The position numbers and the translations under genes were made by a program. Shown piece after piece: positions 51,137-62,100 of a stretch of DNA of 64,000 bases (its first letter is position 1; every line of letters starts with the position of its first letter). The DNA comes from Zonotrichia leucophrys gambelii (Eukaryota; Chordata; Aves; Passeriformes; Passerellidae). The notes under the pieces were generated by a model. It did not search any database. It was given only the letters and a program-made list of their open reading frames with translations, and was not told the DNA's origin. The DNA lies in the NCBI RefSeq assembly GCF_028769735.1, contig NC_088175.1, positions 7,998,001 through 8,062,000 on the forward strand, written 5' to 3'.

Positions 51137-52656
51137 TTTTAAATATTTTGGAATGTATTTAAGAGGTCTCAACACCAGAATTGCCTGGTATAAATTATAT
51201 CCCTCCATTTTTGTAAGGAAGACTGGTTTTTCTATCAACTTTACTGTGGAAAAAGCACTGCTTAGTTATATTAACTTTTCTTTACCTGGTTTATCACTGA
51301 TATCCATGATGATTTGCAGTCCTGATTCTCTCTTCATTCCATATTTGTCAGCATTGCTGTCCATCTTTGATTCTTTAACAGAAGTTTGGTATTTACTGAA
51401 TATTCTAAATGTGTGGGATTATTGATGGCATGGTTTCCATACACAGATTGGAAGTACTATATTTGTGCAGATCCTAGTCTGTTTGAGAACTTAACAGGGC
51501 TGGAACTTTAGGTGCTATTTGATTAATAAATAACACCCACTTCCAGCTTTGTTGGTAATGAAAACCGTGTACCTGTGTTATGAAACACACCTGTACTATG
51601 ACACCATTATGATGACAGTGGTCTCTATGTTTTTAAAACTAAAAAGGTATAATTTATAACTGTAACAATAGCAAGAAAACAATTTATATCCAGTTTAGTT
51701 TACAAATACAGAAGGTCCACTTTTGGCTCAACACCTTTAAGAAATTGGATCTGTTTCGATTTGAGAAGCAGATGGGAAGAGCTGGCATTTATCATACTTA
51801 CAATTTTTTATTACAAACAATGCTTGATTCGTGTACCATGACATTCTCGAGAACACTGAGGTGCCACTCACTGTCAAAGGCCCCATTCATATGGCTTCTT
51901 GAGAGTGAAATGTTGTGAAATTTTGCACTTCACTGGACTATTCTCATTTCTGTGGCAAGTTAATGGTGACATTATTATCCTCAAAAGATCCTGCTTCATA
52001 GAACCCTCTTATAGTCAACCAAATGTACTAGAAAACTGTTTGGTGTTCTTCTAATGGAGTTTTAGCCCAGAGATTGCATTTAGAACATAGAGTTTTCTCA
52101 GCAATGATATGGCTAGAATTGCCATTAAACTAACAAAAGAAGCCCATTTAAATAAAGATTAGTGAGATTTTTATCTTAGAATTCTCGTGGATCTGTCATC
52201 GATGACTGAAAACACTGATAATGCAAAACTTGAATAAGATCAGGAGAACTTATGAGAGAACTGATGAGTTCAGTATCAGTAATGCACCAAGAAACATCAC
52301 CTTACCTCCATAGATCTGTAGTCATATCTTGCATGACCATGAAAAAGTTCACATCAAATCTTGGCTCCAAGCCCTTTTGAAACCAAGAAATTAAAAAAAA
52401 AAAAAGTGGTTTTGCTACAGCCAAGCTCTTTTAGCTTATATTTAGGATCTGTTCCTCTGAGATGCTTTTGATTGATGGTTTTGCAAAATAATTTTCTGGT
52501 AATTTACTTGTGTTGACTACAGAGAAGGCAGAAGTGATGCTGCTTCCTGATGTGCATGTTTTTCACAGGCAGGCTCCCTGGTTCTGAGAGCTGCAGCTCT
52601 TGGTGCCTCTGTGAAATATTCCTTGGATCTGCAAAGGCAAGACTGAACCCTGTGAC

Positions 52657-53103
52657 GTGCTGTTGAAGACCTTCACATGTTTCCAGCGCATGCCAAAGTC
52701 AGTGGTGCCTTCTTCCAGGGATGGTTGGCCACTGCTGTGGGTCTATCTGTGTGTTCAGTTGGGTGACACACATCAGTGCAAAGTAGCCTCTTCATTTTTG
52801 AGTAGAATATGCATGTTGGATCTTCTTTTCTTCTTTTCTACAAGCTTTCACAAGCTAGGATGCCATGCATGGCAGAATATATCACAGGATGAAAATGATT
52901 GTGTCAGGTGGTGCTTCCACAGTCCTGCTGATGAACCCTTAGAAATGTACTGTGCTAATTTGCACATGGATAGCACTAGGAATATATTTGACAGATCTGT
53001 CCATGACTGTGGTTTGCATGCTCCTAATGCAGCCATTCTGTCTTTCATCTGCTGTACCTGTTGCACCTTAGTTTACTGTTTAATCTCTAATCACTTAAAC
53101 TGA
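52657..53103 (+). other. 148-codon open frame, unrecognised
   Basis: One of the longest frames outside repeats. The translation is Cys-rich towards the end and finishes in a hydrophobic stretch (residues about 125-142, AAILSFICCTCCTLVYCL). No family is recognised. A pyrimidine tract ending in an acceptor-like 'ttcttttctacaag' lies inside it at about 52823-52846, with a possible donor CAG|gtggtg about 60 bases later. Both are weak, and chance is the likelier explanation. Confidence 0.12.
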
Positions 53104-54008
53104 CCTTTCCAGTTGAGTGGACTGCCATTCTAAAAGCCCCCAAATAGTCAAGGTGACCAGCTCAAAGTCTAATCTAGCCCATCAGTACCTTATTGTCTGC
53201 CCAAAGATTAAATTTCATCCTATAAAGTAAAAATTTTATGCTATTGTGCATGGAGTGTTGGCCTTAGTCTTTATGATAAAAGAATAGCAATGTATTTTTT
53301 CTTCAAACTTGCTGGAATATCAAGACTCTTTGCACTGTCTTGGTCTTCATTTTTCTTAGAAATATCATTCAAGTTCTGAATGCAAGAAAGTTGCAGAGAA
53401 GTTAAATCTACTCAATTTGTTTTTTGATCCTGTGCATAGTCCGGGTATCATTGCTAGATATTAACATGTATTGCACTAAATTCTGGATATACTCAGATAG
53501 TGAATCAAGACCTTCTATAGATTGATAAATGTTGCACCTTTCTGTCTTGAATGCTTGTAAGATACATAAAATGAGTAAAAAATGTTTTCTTTAAAAAATA
53601 TTATATTGTTATTGAATAATTGTTCATCTGTACCACCACCAATTGAGATGTTAAGGTGATTAAATTGAGTTATCCTTTTGGCCATCAGCAGTCAGTAAGT
53701 TTCCAAATACTTATCCACTAAGATATTCCCCAATATGGCTGTTCCATAAGTTCCCATAGGTACTGACATATGAGTTCAAGTATTTACTACACTGATGTAA
53801 AAGCTGCACACAATGATCCTTCATTGATGTGTTTGATTAGAATGTTTTCAAGATTAATCTTTATCAACAAATAAGTTAACAAAAAATCATGAGTGACCCT
53901 TTTTATGGAAAAAGATTTTGTTCCCTCGAGCATATTCTGTGCATCTAGTAATATTTTTTTCCACATTCCCTTTAGTTACAAACTGCAGGGAAAACAAAAC
54001 AGAATGTA

Positions 54009-54064
54009 AAGTAAAAAAAAAACAACACAAAACAAAAAAAAATCAACCCCCCCCAAAAAAAGGG
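54009..54064. repeat. A-rich/C-run low-complexity tract
   Basis: Runs of A broken by C, followed by a run of nine or so C and another run of A. This is homopolymer-rich sequence, prone to sequencing and replication slippage. Confidence 0.75.
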
Positions 54065-55730
54065 ATCATTATTTTTTGTTGCTTCTGGAATCTTTCTACT
54101 TCTGATAGCATATGATGAAGATGAATAAACGAAGAGTTAAGAAATAGAAGTTTATTATTTACTAACAGAAATTGATCTGATTTTATTTTATAAATATAAA
54201 ATAAAGAAGAGATTTTCTGAATCTTTTTAGTAGGACTTTTCTTGACATTCACAGAAAAAAATAGAATATTTTTTATACATTTTATTGCTAAAAATGCAGT
54301 TAGAGATTGGGCTATTTTCTTAAGAGCAGATTCAAGACCAAAACCCCTTAATTTCAAATGTAAAGTGTCTTAGCTGCATTCATAAACAGAGCTGTGAATT
54401 GTTTTCCATCTGAACTTATATTCTTTGATTTTCACTGACTGACTGACCATTTCAGCACGCTCTCCTGATCGTATATAATTCAGTCCTCGACCATGACAAA
54501 CCAATCATTCACAACTGACCCTTGAAATTAATTAATGCCAATCACTGCTATCAGTCAAAAGACATTCTGAGAGATTTCAAAAGGAGAGATTGATGTTACA
54601 TGGTGCTAAAGGTAGATGTAGAAAATGCAGTCAGTCAGTGAAATTCTGAAGAACTTAAATGACATTTATAGATTGCTAACATCCTTTCTAGTACATGTAG
54701 CTACAAGATGGTAGTCGTCAATGTATAATAAAGCTGGAACAAGTGCTCAGTGTGAAAATGCTAATTTTCAGATACTTATATCTTGAAAACCATAGGTGGT
54801 CTTGGCATGGAAAATAACATACTACCTCCAAATTTGAATCTCTAAAGCATAGCAGGAGGCAGATCTAACCAGCACTGTGACCATATGTGTTTGGGATTTC
54901 ATACACAATAATTAATTTCCATTCTGTAAAAATGAATAATTTAATATAACATCCCACATCAAGAGATGCAAACACAAACTGATACTTTAAACAAAAATGT
55001 CAGTGAACAAACTTTTTTCCTAATCAAAACCAACTTAAATTGTTATGAATAAAAATAAAATGAAAAGAAAACAATTTAATTGCTTTTATTTCTCAACACA
55101 AGAATCTTATCTTGTGTCTCTTGGCGATTGAGGGGTGTTTAATTGAATAAAAGGCTTAGAAGGAATACATCATCTACAAATGGATAGTCTCTGCATATGT
55201 ACCAAATATCCATGTTCTTTTCTAACTGTGTTTCTAGTTATGACCACATTTCTTTCTTTTCTGTCTGATTTGCATGTGAAGATGAACCATCATCAAAGTA
55301 CTCAATATTTTTACCCAAATTCAATATCCTGAGACACTCGTGTCAGGCTAAGTCTCTTCATTGAAACAGTGATAACCAATAGGCTTTAATGTCATTCTAT
55401 GACACAGGTCAGCTCAATAAAAGTCTCTGTAAATTATCATTTGGGTGTCAGATGATCAACAACATCAGTGTTGCCATGTCTTCTGGAGGGCTATCTTCCC
55501 AGTGAAATGAGAGGTAAAGCATGTATTGTCACTCTCCATGTCTGCTGAGAACATAATCACACCAAACTATCCAACACGTGGTACTTGTATAAAAACATGT
55601 TGTGCCAAATCTTCTCTCAAGTGATACTTGAAATTTCTAAAAAAAGCCCCGTTAGCTGATGCATTTGTCTCCTGTTTATCACATTCAGCTGCCACTCCTA
55701 GCTCTGTCCAAGAGCAAAACAGCCTTTTTC

Positions 55731-55746
55731 TTTTTTTTTTTTTTTT
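55731..55746. repeat. Poly-T tract
   Basis: A run of about 16 T preceded by a T5-C interruption. A simple repeat or a decayed reverse-strand retroposon tail. Confidence 0.75.
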
Positions 55747-56119
55747 CCAAATAAAAAAACAAATCAAGAAGACAGAAACAAGAACTGGAACTTAAGATTT
55801 GAATTGCTTTGCTAGCAGAAGATTGACTACAAATCAAAACCACGTGCCAGCCTGGAAGATTTTAGCCACCAAAAAACTGTTGATCAGTGCTAAAAGAGGG
55901 TTTCCGAAATCCAGTTAGGCTCCTAGGCACATTTCAAAATCCCACTAGATGCCAGTCTGACTACATATCTCAGGAAAAAATGTGGTCCTTGTGAATGGCC
56001 TCTCATCTCTAATACCTGTTGGATTGTGATCCAAACCGTGGAATTAGGCCTGGATCCAGGCCCTGCTGTGCAGCTAAAGCTCCCCATGGCTGCTAATGAC
56101 AGAGTAATCTTTGTTGCAG

Positions 56120-56194
56120 AATGGTGAAGACTTCTGGGAGTTGAGTGTGCCTTTTGGGGTGCCTCGCACAGTCTATACCACAGAACTGATGGCT
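56120..56194 (+). CDS. Candidate 75-nt internal coding exon, unidentified gene
   Basis: This is the best coding candidate in the window. A branch-site-like 'tgctaatgac' and a pyrimidine-rich 'taatctttgttgcag' end at 56119. The segment ends at a consensus donor GCT|gtaagt (56195-56200). It is exactly 25 codons long and only one of its three frames is open, reading NGEDFWELSVPFGVPRTVYT then TELMA. The same frame meets a TAA 13 bases upstream of the acceptor and a TAA about 60 bases beyond the donor, as expected for a short exon flanked by introns. I do not recognise the peptide, and no partner exon is visible in the window. It could be an exon of a large plus-strand gene whose introns fill the rest of the window, an alternative exon, or a coincidental splice-site pair. 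Confidence 0.35.
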
Positions 56195-56690
56195 GTAAGT
56201 CAAGATGAAGATATTCCTCCTCCCTCCTCTGCTTTGGGTGTCAAGGTTGCATTATACTAAATTATAATACATATTGTTATACATATATTATACTTTAAAC
56301 TGTATTAATCAAGTTATAAATTATATTATATATTAAAGACCACCCATCAGCAAGCAAATAACAGCATTCATTACTTTATAAGTCAAACAAACAATCAGGG
56401 ACCAGACTTCTAAAGTCCAAAGCCAGAGAAGGGGCTAGTTGTGCTGTGCCACTCCTGATGTTTTGATAAATCATACTAGTTTGCTGTGTGTGCACAGACT
56501 GTCAAGTGGAAGGATGCTGATAATGAAGACATCACTCCCATTATACATTTTTTGCTTTTCTTAAGCAGTGCTTAAAAACTTGCCTCCCATGCTCTACTAC
56601 TTGTATCATCACTGACATCTGTTCTTCTTAGGTTGCAACACAATCTTGCCAGATCTGCAGTCCACCAGAAACACTGCTTAGAATTTATTT

Positions 56691-56714
56691 ACATATACAT
56701 ATACATATATATAC

Positions 56715-56760
<46 letters not shown>
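56691..56760. repeat. TA-rich microsatellite
   Basis: Begins with imperfect 'acatat' units and becomes pure (TA)n for the last 30 or so bases. Likely polymorphic and able to extrude as a cruciform. Confidence 0.9.
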
Positions 56761-56761
<1 letters not shown>

Positions 56762-58497
56762 CTAAATACACTGCTTCAGAAAAAGAATTAGCAATGCAGT
56801 GATTTTGGCAAAATTTTCAGTGAGGTGATTTCTTAGGTTGAAAATGGTCTATTTTGAAAAATAAGCTTTGTATATATTACATGCCAAATTTAGTTTCTTG
56901 GTTGAAGAACCCACTAGAGATGATTATGTGAGAATGACAGTGATTTCCTCCCAAAGTATTCCCGTTCATCTCTCAAAGTATATCTACATACCAGGAGGCA
57001 GTGTAATATAGTGGTTTTGCTACTTGTAAGCTAAGTTAGGTATGAGACATTCTGGTTCAGTAGAAAGCTGTCTAGCCACAGCTGTACATTTCTCAGTAGC
57101 TGGTTATGTTTCTTCCTCACTGAGCTCCCTAATGGTCTGGCTACAGTGCCAAGAGGGTCTGAAGAGGTTTGTGTGTCCTTTCATTGCAATAGACTTGTTA
57201 TTGTGTGTGCCTTCAGTGAGGATGAACCCCTAGCCACTGATGGCTAGTGCTACCTTTGTGAGTTGAAATGGATCTGAGACAGCAAAGGGGGAAGGATTTA
57301 ACTCGTGGGTTTAACTAATGGCATCCCTCCCCACAAGGTCTGCTGTCCTTCTGCAAGTACTGCTTTTTGCTGCTCTGACTGCTGTTAATGAAGCTGCAGC
57401 TCACTTCTGTCTACCCCTGGTTTCCGGTGTCTGGATTGGTTTGAGGTTGAGAGTGGTTTCCTGTTTCTGTGCAGCTCTTGGGTAGTCTAATTGAAACGAC
57501 ATGTCAGCAAATATGTGTCCAGTGTGGCTGGGGAAAGAGCCAAGGTCCGGCTTTCTGCAGCAACGTGACTGAATAGAGAAAGCTTCATAGAAAGAAAAGA
57601 AAAATCAATACCCTGATGTTTGATGTGAACAGCAAAGTTTGTGTCCTACTAGGGAAAACTGGGCAAGAGCATGAATTGGAGCACTGGCCTTCTGCAAGCA
57701 GGACAGGACAAGACAAGGAAAAGAACAAGAGGAAATATTGGCGATGGGAAAATCTGTCTAGCAACTCTCCTCTTCGTTTCTTCCAACTTGACTCTACAAG
57801 AATGAATAAATAGAATTGATTGAGGAAAAATACTAAATCTATATATCAAGTTCTCAAGAATTAATCCATCAGAAACCGCTTCAAGTTCCTATGTTAAACA
57901 AAGGAATTCTTGTGAAAAGAAGGATGATTCCAAGTATTACTCTGTGTTATGAAGTGTTGGTTTTGGATAGTTAAGGAAACCATGACCATTATGTGAAGAG
58001 TGTATCCATTCATATGATTTATTGAATTTCCACCATTATTACTTAGCAACTACCACAGACAGTAGGAATCTATTGTTTCATGCAAAATGCATGTATAAAA
58101 CAAATGAGAGACTTGGTCCAAAAGAGCTGAAAGTCTAAGACTCAAGAGCCTCAATTAGTTGCAAACATGCCTACTCACGCTTCCTCTGACACAGAGCACA
58201 CCCTTCCAAGGAACTTTGTGTCTGTGTACAGAAGTAAAACACTGTCTGAATCTTGGCAGATCGTGCATCTAAATACACAAGCAAAGCAGTGGCAATGTTA
58301 CTGCAGACTTACTCTTTAGTTCCTACTGATGGAGAAACAAATCACACAGCCTCATTGCTGCGTCTCCATTAAAATTCCAGTTGCCCACACTGTCTAGTGT
58401 GATCAAGGGTGCTAAACAGTACCTTCCTCCTTGGAGACAGAAGTGTGGAAGAGCATTCTGATGCCCTGGAGAGGGGATGTGTCTGGGACTGACATAA

Positions 58498-59150
58498 TAT
58501 CATAGAAACATAGAATGACAGAATGGCTTGGCTTTGAAGGGAACTTAAAGATCATCCAGCTCCAAACTTTTCACTAGACCAGGCTGCTCAGAGTCCCACC
58601 CAACCTGTCCTTGAATGCATTCAGTGATGAGACATTTGCGACTTTTCACTAGACCAGGCTGCTCAGAGTCCCACCCAACCTGTCCTTGAATGCATTCAGT
58701 GATGAGACATTTGCGATGTTCAGATTGAAGCCATTCTCCCTTGTCCTGTCACTGCACATTCTGGTAAATAGAGTCTCCATCTTCCTTATACTGCTCAGGT
58801 ACTGGAACGCACAGTTGGGACATCCTGAAGTCTACTCTTTTCCAGTCTGAGCAATCCCAATTCTACTAGAGTTGCTCCATCCCTCAGAATCATCTTGGTG
58901 GCCTCCTCTGGACTTGGTCCAAGAGATTCAAGGCCTTGCTGTGCTGAGGACCCCAGAGCTGGACGTAGCACTCCCAGTGGGGTCCCACCAGAGCAGAGCA
59001 GAGGGTCAGTGTTCCCTTCCTCGACCTGCTGGTCACTCCTCTCTTGGTGCAGCCCAGGATACAATTGGCTTTGTGGGCTGAAAGCTCACATTGCTGGCTC
59101 GTGTCCAGGCTCTGTGACTGGGCAATATTATGAAAGAGAAATCCTTTGAA
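58498..59150 (-). mobile_element. CR1 LINE, 5'-truncated copy 4 (longest)
   Basis: An antisense CR1 fragment of about 650 bp. The plus strand opens with remnants of the octamer terminal repeat ('catagaaacatagaatgaca') and 'gaatggcttggctttgaagg'. On the minus strand the C-terminal part of the CR1 reverse transcriptase is readable: KANCILGCTKRGVTSRSRKG, then LCSALVGPHWECYVQLWGPQ, then LLDQVQRRPPR. After a frame change comes EEATKMILRDGATLVELGLL. These match the family patterns 'SALVRPHLEYC.Q.WGPQ' and 'RATKMIRGLEHL'. Frame breaks and the 5' truncation make it non-functional. It carries a perfect 75-bp internal duplication (listed separately), which lengthens it relative to the family. Confidence 0.95.
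58566..58715. repeat. Perfect 75-bp tandem duplication inside CR1
   Basis: Two identical adjacent 75-bp units, 58566-58640 and 58641-58715, start 'acttttcactagaccaggct' and end 'gatgagacatttgcg'. They lie in the 3' part of CR1 copy 4. No difference between the copies was seen by eye, so the duplication is much younger than the insertion, or has been homogenised. It could also be an assembly artefact or a length polymorphism. Confidence 0.95.
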
Positions 59151-62100
59151 GATCACTAAATCACATTCAGGTCTGGAACCCCAGACTGAAAACAGTTGGT
59201 GTCTGGGAAAGTATTACTGGAAGTATCTTGGGTGCCTGTTTACCCTACTCTTCATCATCCTTGTCCATTTGGTAATTGGATTGTTTTGGTTTTTTTTTTA
59301 ACTTGAGGTTATGGGGTGATTCAGACACCCTTTCCTTTTGGTAACATTCTTTCTCTTGTCATAAACCAGATGTTTTTGATGCTAGTCTAGATTCCTTTTT
59401 CACACCAGAGGACAGCATCACATGCTACACAGGAACTTATTCTCTATAAATACTGCATTGACAATGGTGGGGTTTTTCTCAGCCTTACATTTATTCTGCT
59501 ACAGATTTGAGATTCAGTGGTGCTGGAAAGGGCCCAACCTCTGCTGTAGAACTTGTCCTTGTGTTTTACAAGGAAAGTCCCTTGTTCAGTGCCATCAGGG
59601 TTTTTTTGGTTTTTTTCCCCCCTCTTTCTCCCTTCTTACCTGGTGGGGTCTATAGCTTCTACATTTCAGATTTTTTTCACCTCAGGTTCTGGTCCATGTC
59701 ATTCTGTTATCTTTCATATTAATTCAGCGCTGGGCACTGGGGAGGAGGGCCCTGATGATTTGAAATCTACTTGTTTCTGCTTAAATGGTCAACCCCTCTG
59801 TGGGCTGCAATGCCTGATAGGACTTTGCTCCGACCCAGCTTTGTTATCCCTGGCTCAGTCTGTTTATAAGTTTATCAGGAGTTCCTATTGTGCTTTCCAT
59901 CTTTTCTGTCTGGAGCATGGCAGTGTAAGTGGTATGGGCTATCAGAAACAATAGTGCCATTTATGTGAACATAAAAGGGGGCAAAATATTTTGTGGTTCT
60001 TTTCAGGCCTGTATTATCCTATGCCAAGACTGAAAGAGCTGAATTCCACCTTGTTAAATTCAAATGAAGTTTTAGCTGATAAATACAGCAACTAAAAATG
60101 CTGCTGTTAGGAAAATGAAATAGATTAGTGTTGCAGACCTTTCCATGCCACTGTGTCAGATGTTATTTTCATCTGTTTGATAAATACACTGAAAGAAGAG
60201 TCTGCTGTTTATTTTTCCTTCAGGGCCATATCACTTTTGTTCCTTGCTGTGAATCTCTAAGGGCAACAAGACGTTTGACCAGCGTGGAGTTGTATTCTTG
60301 TGGAACTTCTAACAGTCACAGCTCCACCAAATCTTCCACAAACCAATTCAGGGTTTCAGTCAGGGCACAGATGCAGAAGTGGTTAAACTGGCAAATACCT
60401 CAGTAACATAGATAGTATATTCACATGATTGTTGGTGTGTAGCAAAATGGTTTACTGGCTAAAAATCCTTCTACTTTGGTGAATAAAGAATTAATTGCAT
60501 GGAAGGTGGATCCTGCTTCTCCTCAAGGAGAAGCAGGATCCATGTCCCTCTTTGAGACAGAGGGACACAGTATTTGGGAGATTACCTCAGATCTAGAACA
60601 CTATCTAGTAAACCAGATTAAACCCTAGACACTGGGGGTTTTGTTAACTTTTTTCCTCTTTCCCCCAGATAATATTTTGCTTTGATTTCTGGTCATAAAG
60701 ATTGTCCCAGGAATTATACCTGAACTTGAGTGAATCTGGTTTTTTCTGCATCATTTCACCAGCATACTTTACACAAGCAAATGTTTTGGCTGATTTGATA
60801 ACTGGTAATAAGGAAGAAAGGTTGGTTTTGAAAAAAACAACGACAACAGAATGGACATCAAAGAAATGAAAAGAATACAACTTCTTGCAGAAGTAGAATC
60901 GGAAGAAGTGGGAGACTCTTAGCAGCCCTTAGTGATCAAGTTGTGGAAATGAACTTTAATTGCCAATGCACTTCTACTTTTTTTTAAAACACAGATTTTC
61001 TCTTTGTTCTAGCAGATGGAATTTTGATCGCTCTATTCAGCCAATCCTCACTTGTTTTCTAATGGGCTTGGGATTTATTTTTTTTAAATGTCTGGGAGAT
61101 CCATCACCCTAAATAAGTGGACTTTAAAGGTCAAGAGAGCTCTTATCATTTTAGTTCATTTCATGAGAGCTCTGAGCAGCAGGCACAGCAATCTCAGCAT
61201 GGACTCAACGATATTTCCTCACAATGTAGCCAGAAACTGCATGCCTGCAGGGTAAAACAAAATTACCAGTGTTCCCCCATGAATGTCCTACACCTTGAGA
61301 GGCCACAGCCACAGAGCAGTTAGCTGCATGGCTGAGCACTAGCAGTAAATGCTTACTTCAATTGTGGCAACTGCCACTCAGAAGGGATGCATTTAATCTT
61401 GAAGGATAGATGTCTCAAGACATCTTCCCTAAGTGACACAAAGTGTGGATGTGAAGAGGAGTGCTGAAGGGTTCTGTATGTAGACGGTTTCTCTCTGACT
61501 GTGGGGTAAGTGGAGAAAAATTGGTATAGCTGCTAATAAATTAGCTTTAATATTAACCTTTTAATATTAATTTAATTAAACATGTCTGATGAAAATTGCT
61601 AATTAATGCAGATAGAAAAAAAAGTGCAACCAAACAACAGAAGAATATCAATAGCACAATAACAGTTTTCTCATATTGCCTATTATTATTGTTGGCAATG
61701 GACAAATATTTGCAGATTTTTCTAGAAACTATTTTGATGAAACCATGAAATACAGCTGATGAGAATTCAAAATTCAAAATCTGTGGAGACTTCTTTGGGG
61801 CTGAGACTCATAAGACACATGGCCTAGGGAAAGGGAGAGTGAGTGAATTGCTGCTGCCTATGGCCTCCAGTGAAGAATTCTGGACACAGCCTGATCCAGT
61901 CAGAACCTGTTGCCATTTGTTAGTGGGCATCCTGTAAAAAAATGGCAACAGCATTTTGATTTCTGGAAAATAAGCAGCAAATTTAAGGCCAAACATGAGT
62001 ACAATGAGTATAGTTTTTCAATAGTAAAGGGTCTAGTGGTCACTGTAAGGATTTAGGCTGCAAACTTGTCCAGGCAATTTTGAAAACCATGTGAGAATTC

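Larger units (their letters stand above)
51137..58497. other. Unique sequence around a candidate exon
   Basis: Apart from the candidate exon at 56120-56194, the TA microsatellite, two homopolymer-rich tracts and an unrecognised 148-codon frame (all listed), this stretch shows only AT-rich sequence with frequent stops. A perfect 16-bp palindrome centred on GGATCC lies at 56047-56062. Confidence 0.6.

Noticed and set aside
56047..56062. Perfect 16-bp palindrome GGCCTGGATCCAGGCC
   Set aside because: About one such palindrome is expected by chance in a window this size; no functional context.
58872..59149. Plus-strand frames of 69 and 84 codons
   Set aside because: Antisense to the CR1 reverse-transcriptase remnant of copy 4.
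59422..59954. Overlapping plus-strand frames up to 133 codons
   Set aside because: Phe/Ser/Cys-rich translations of T-rich DNA with no recognisable domain.
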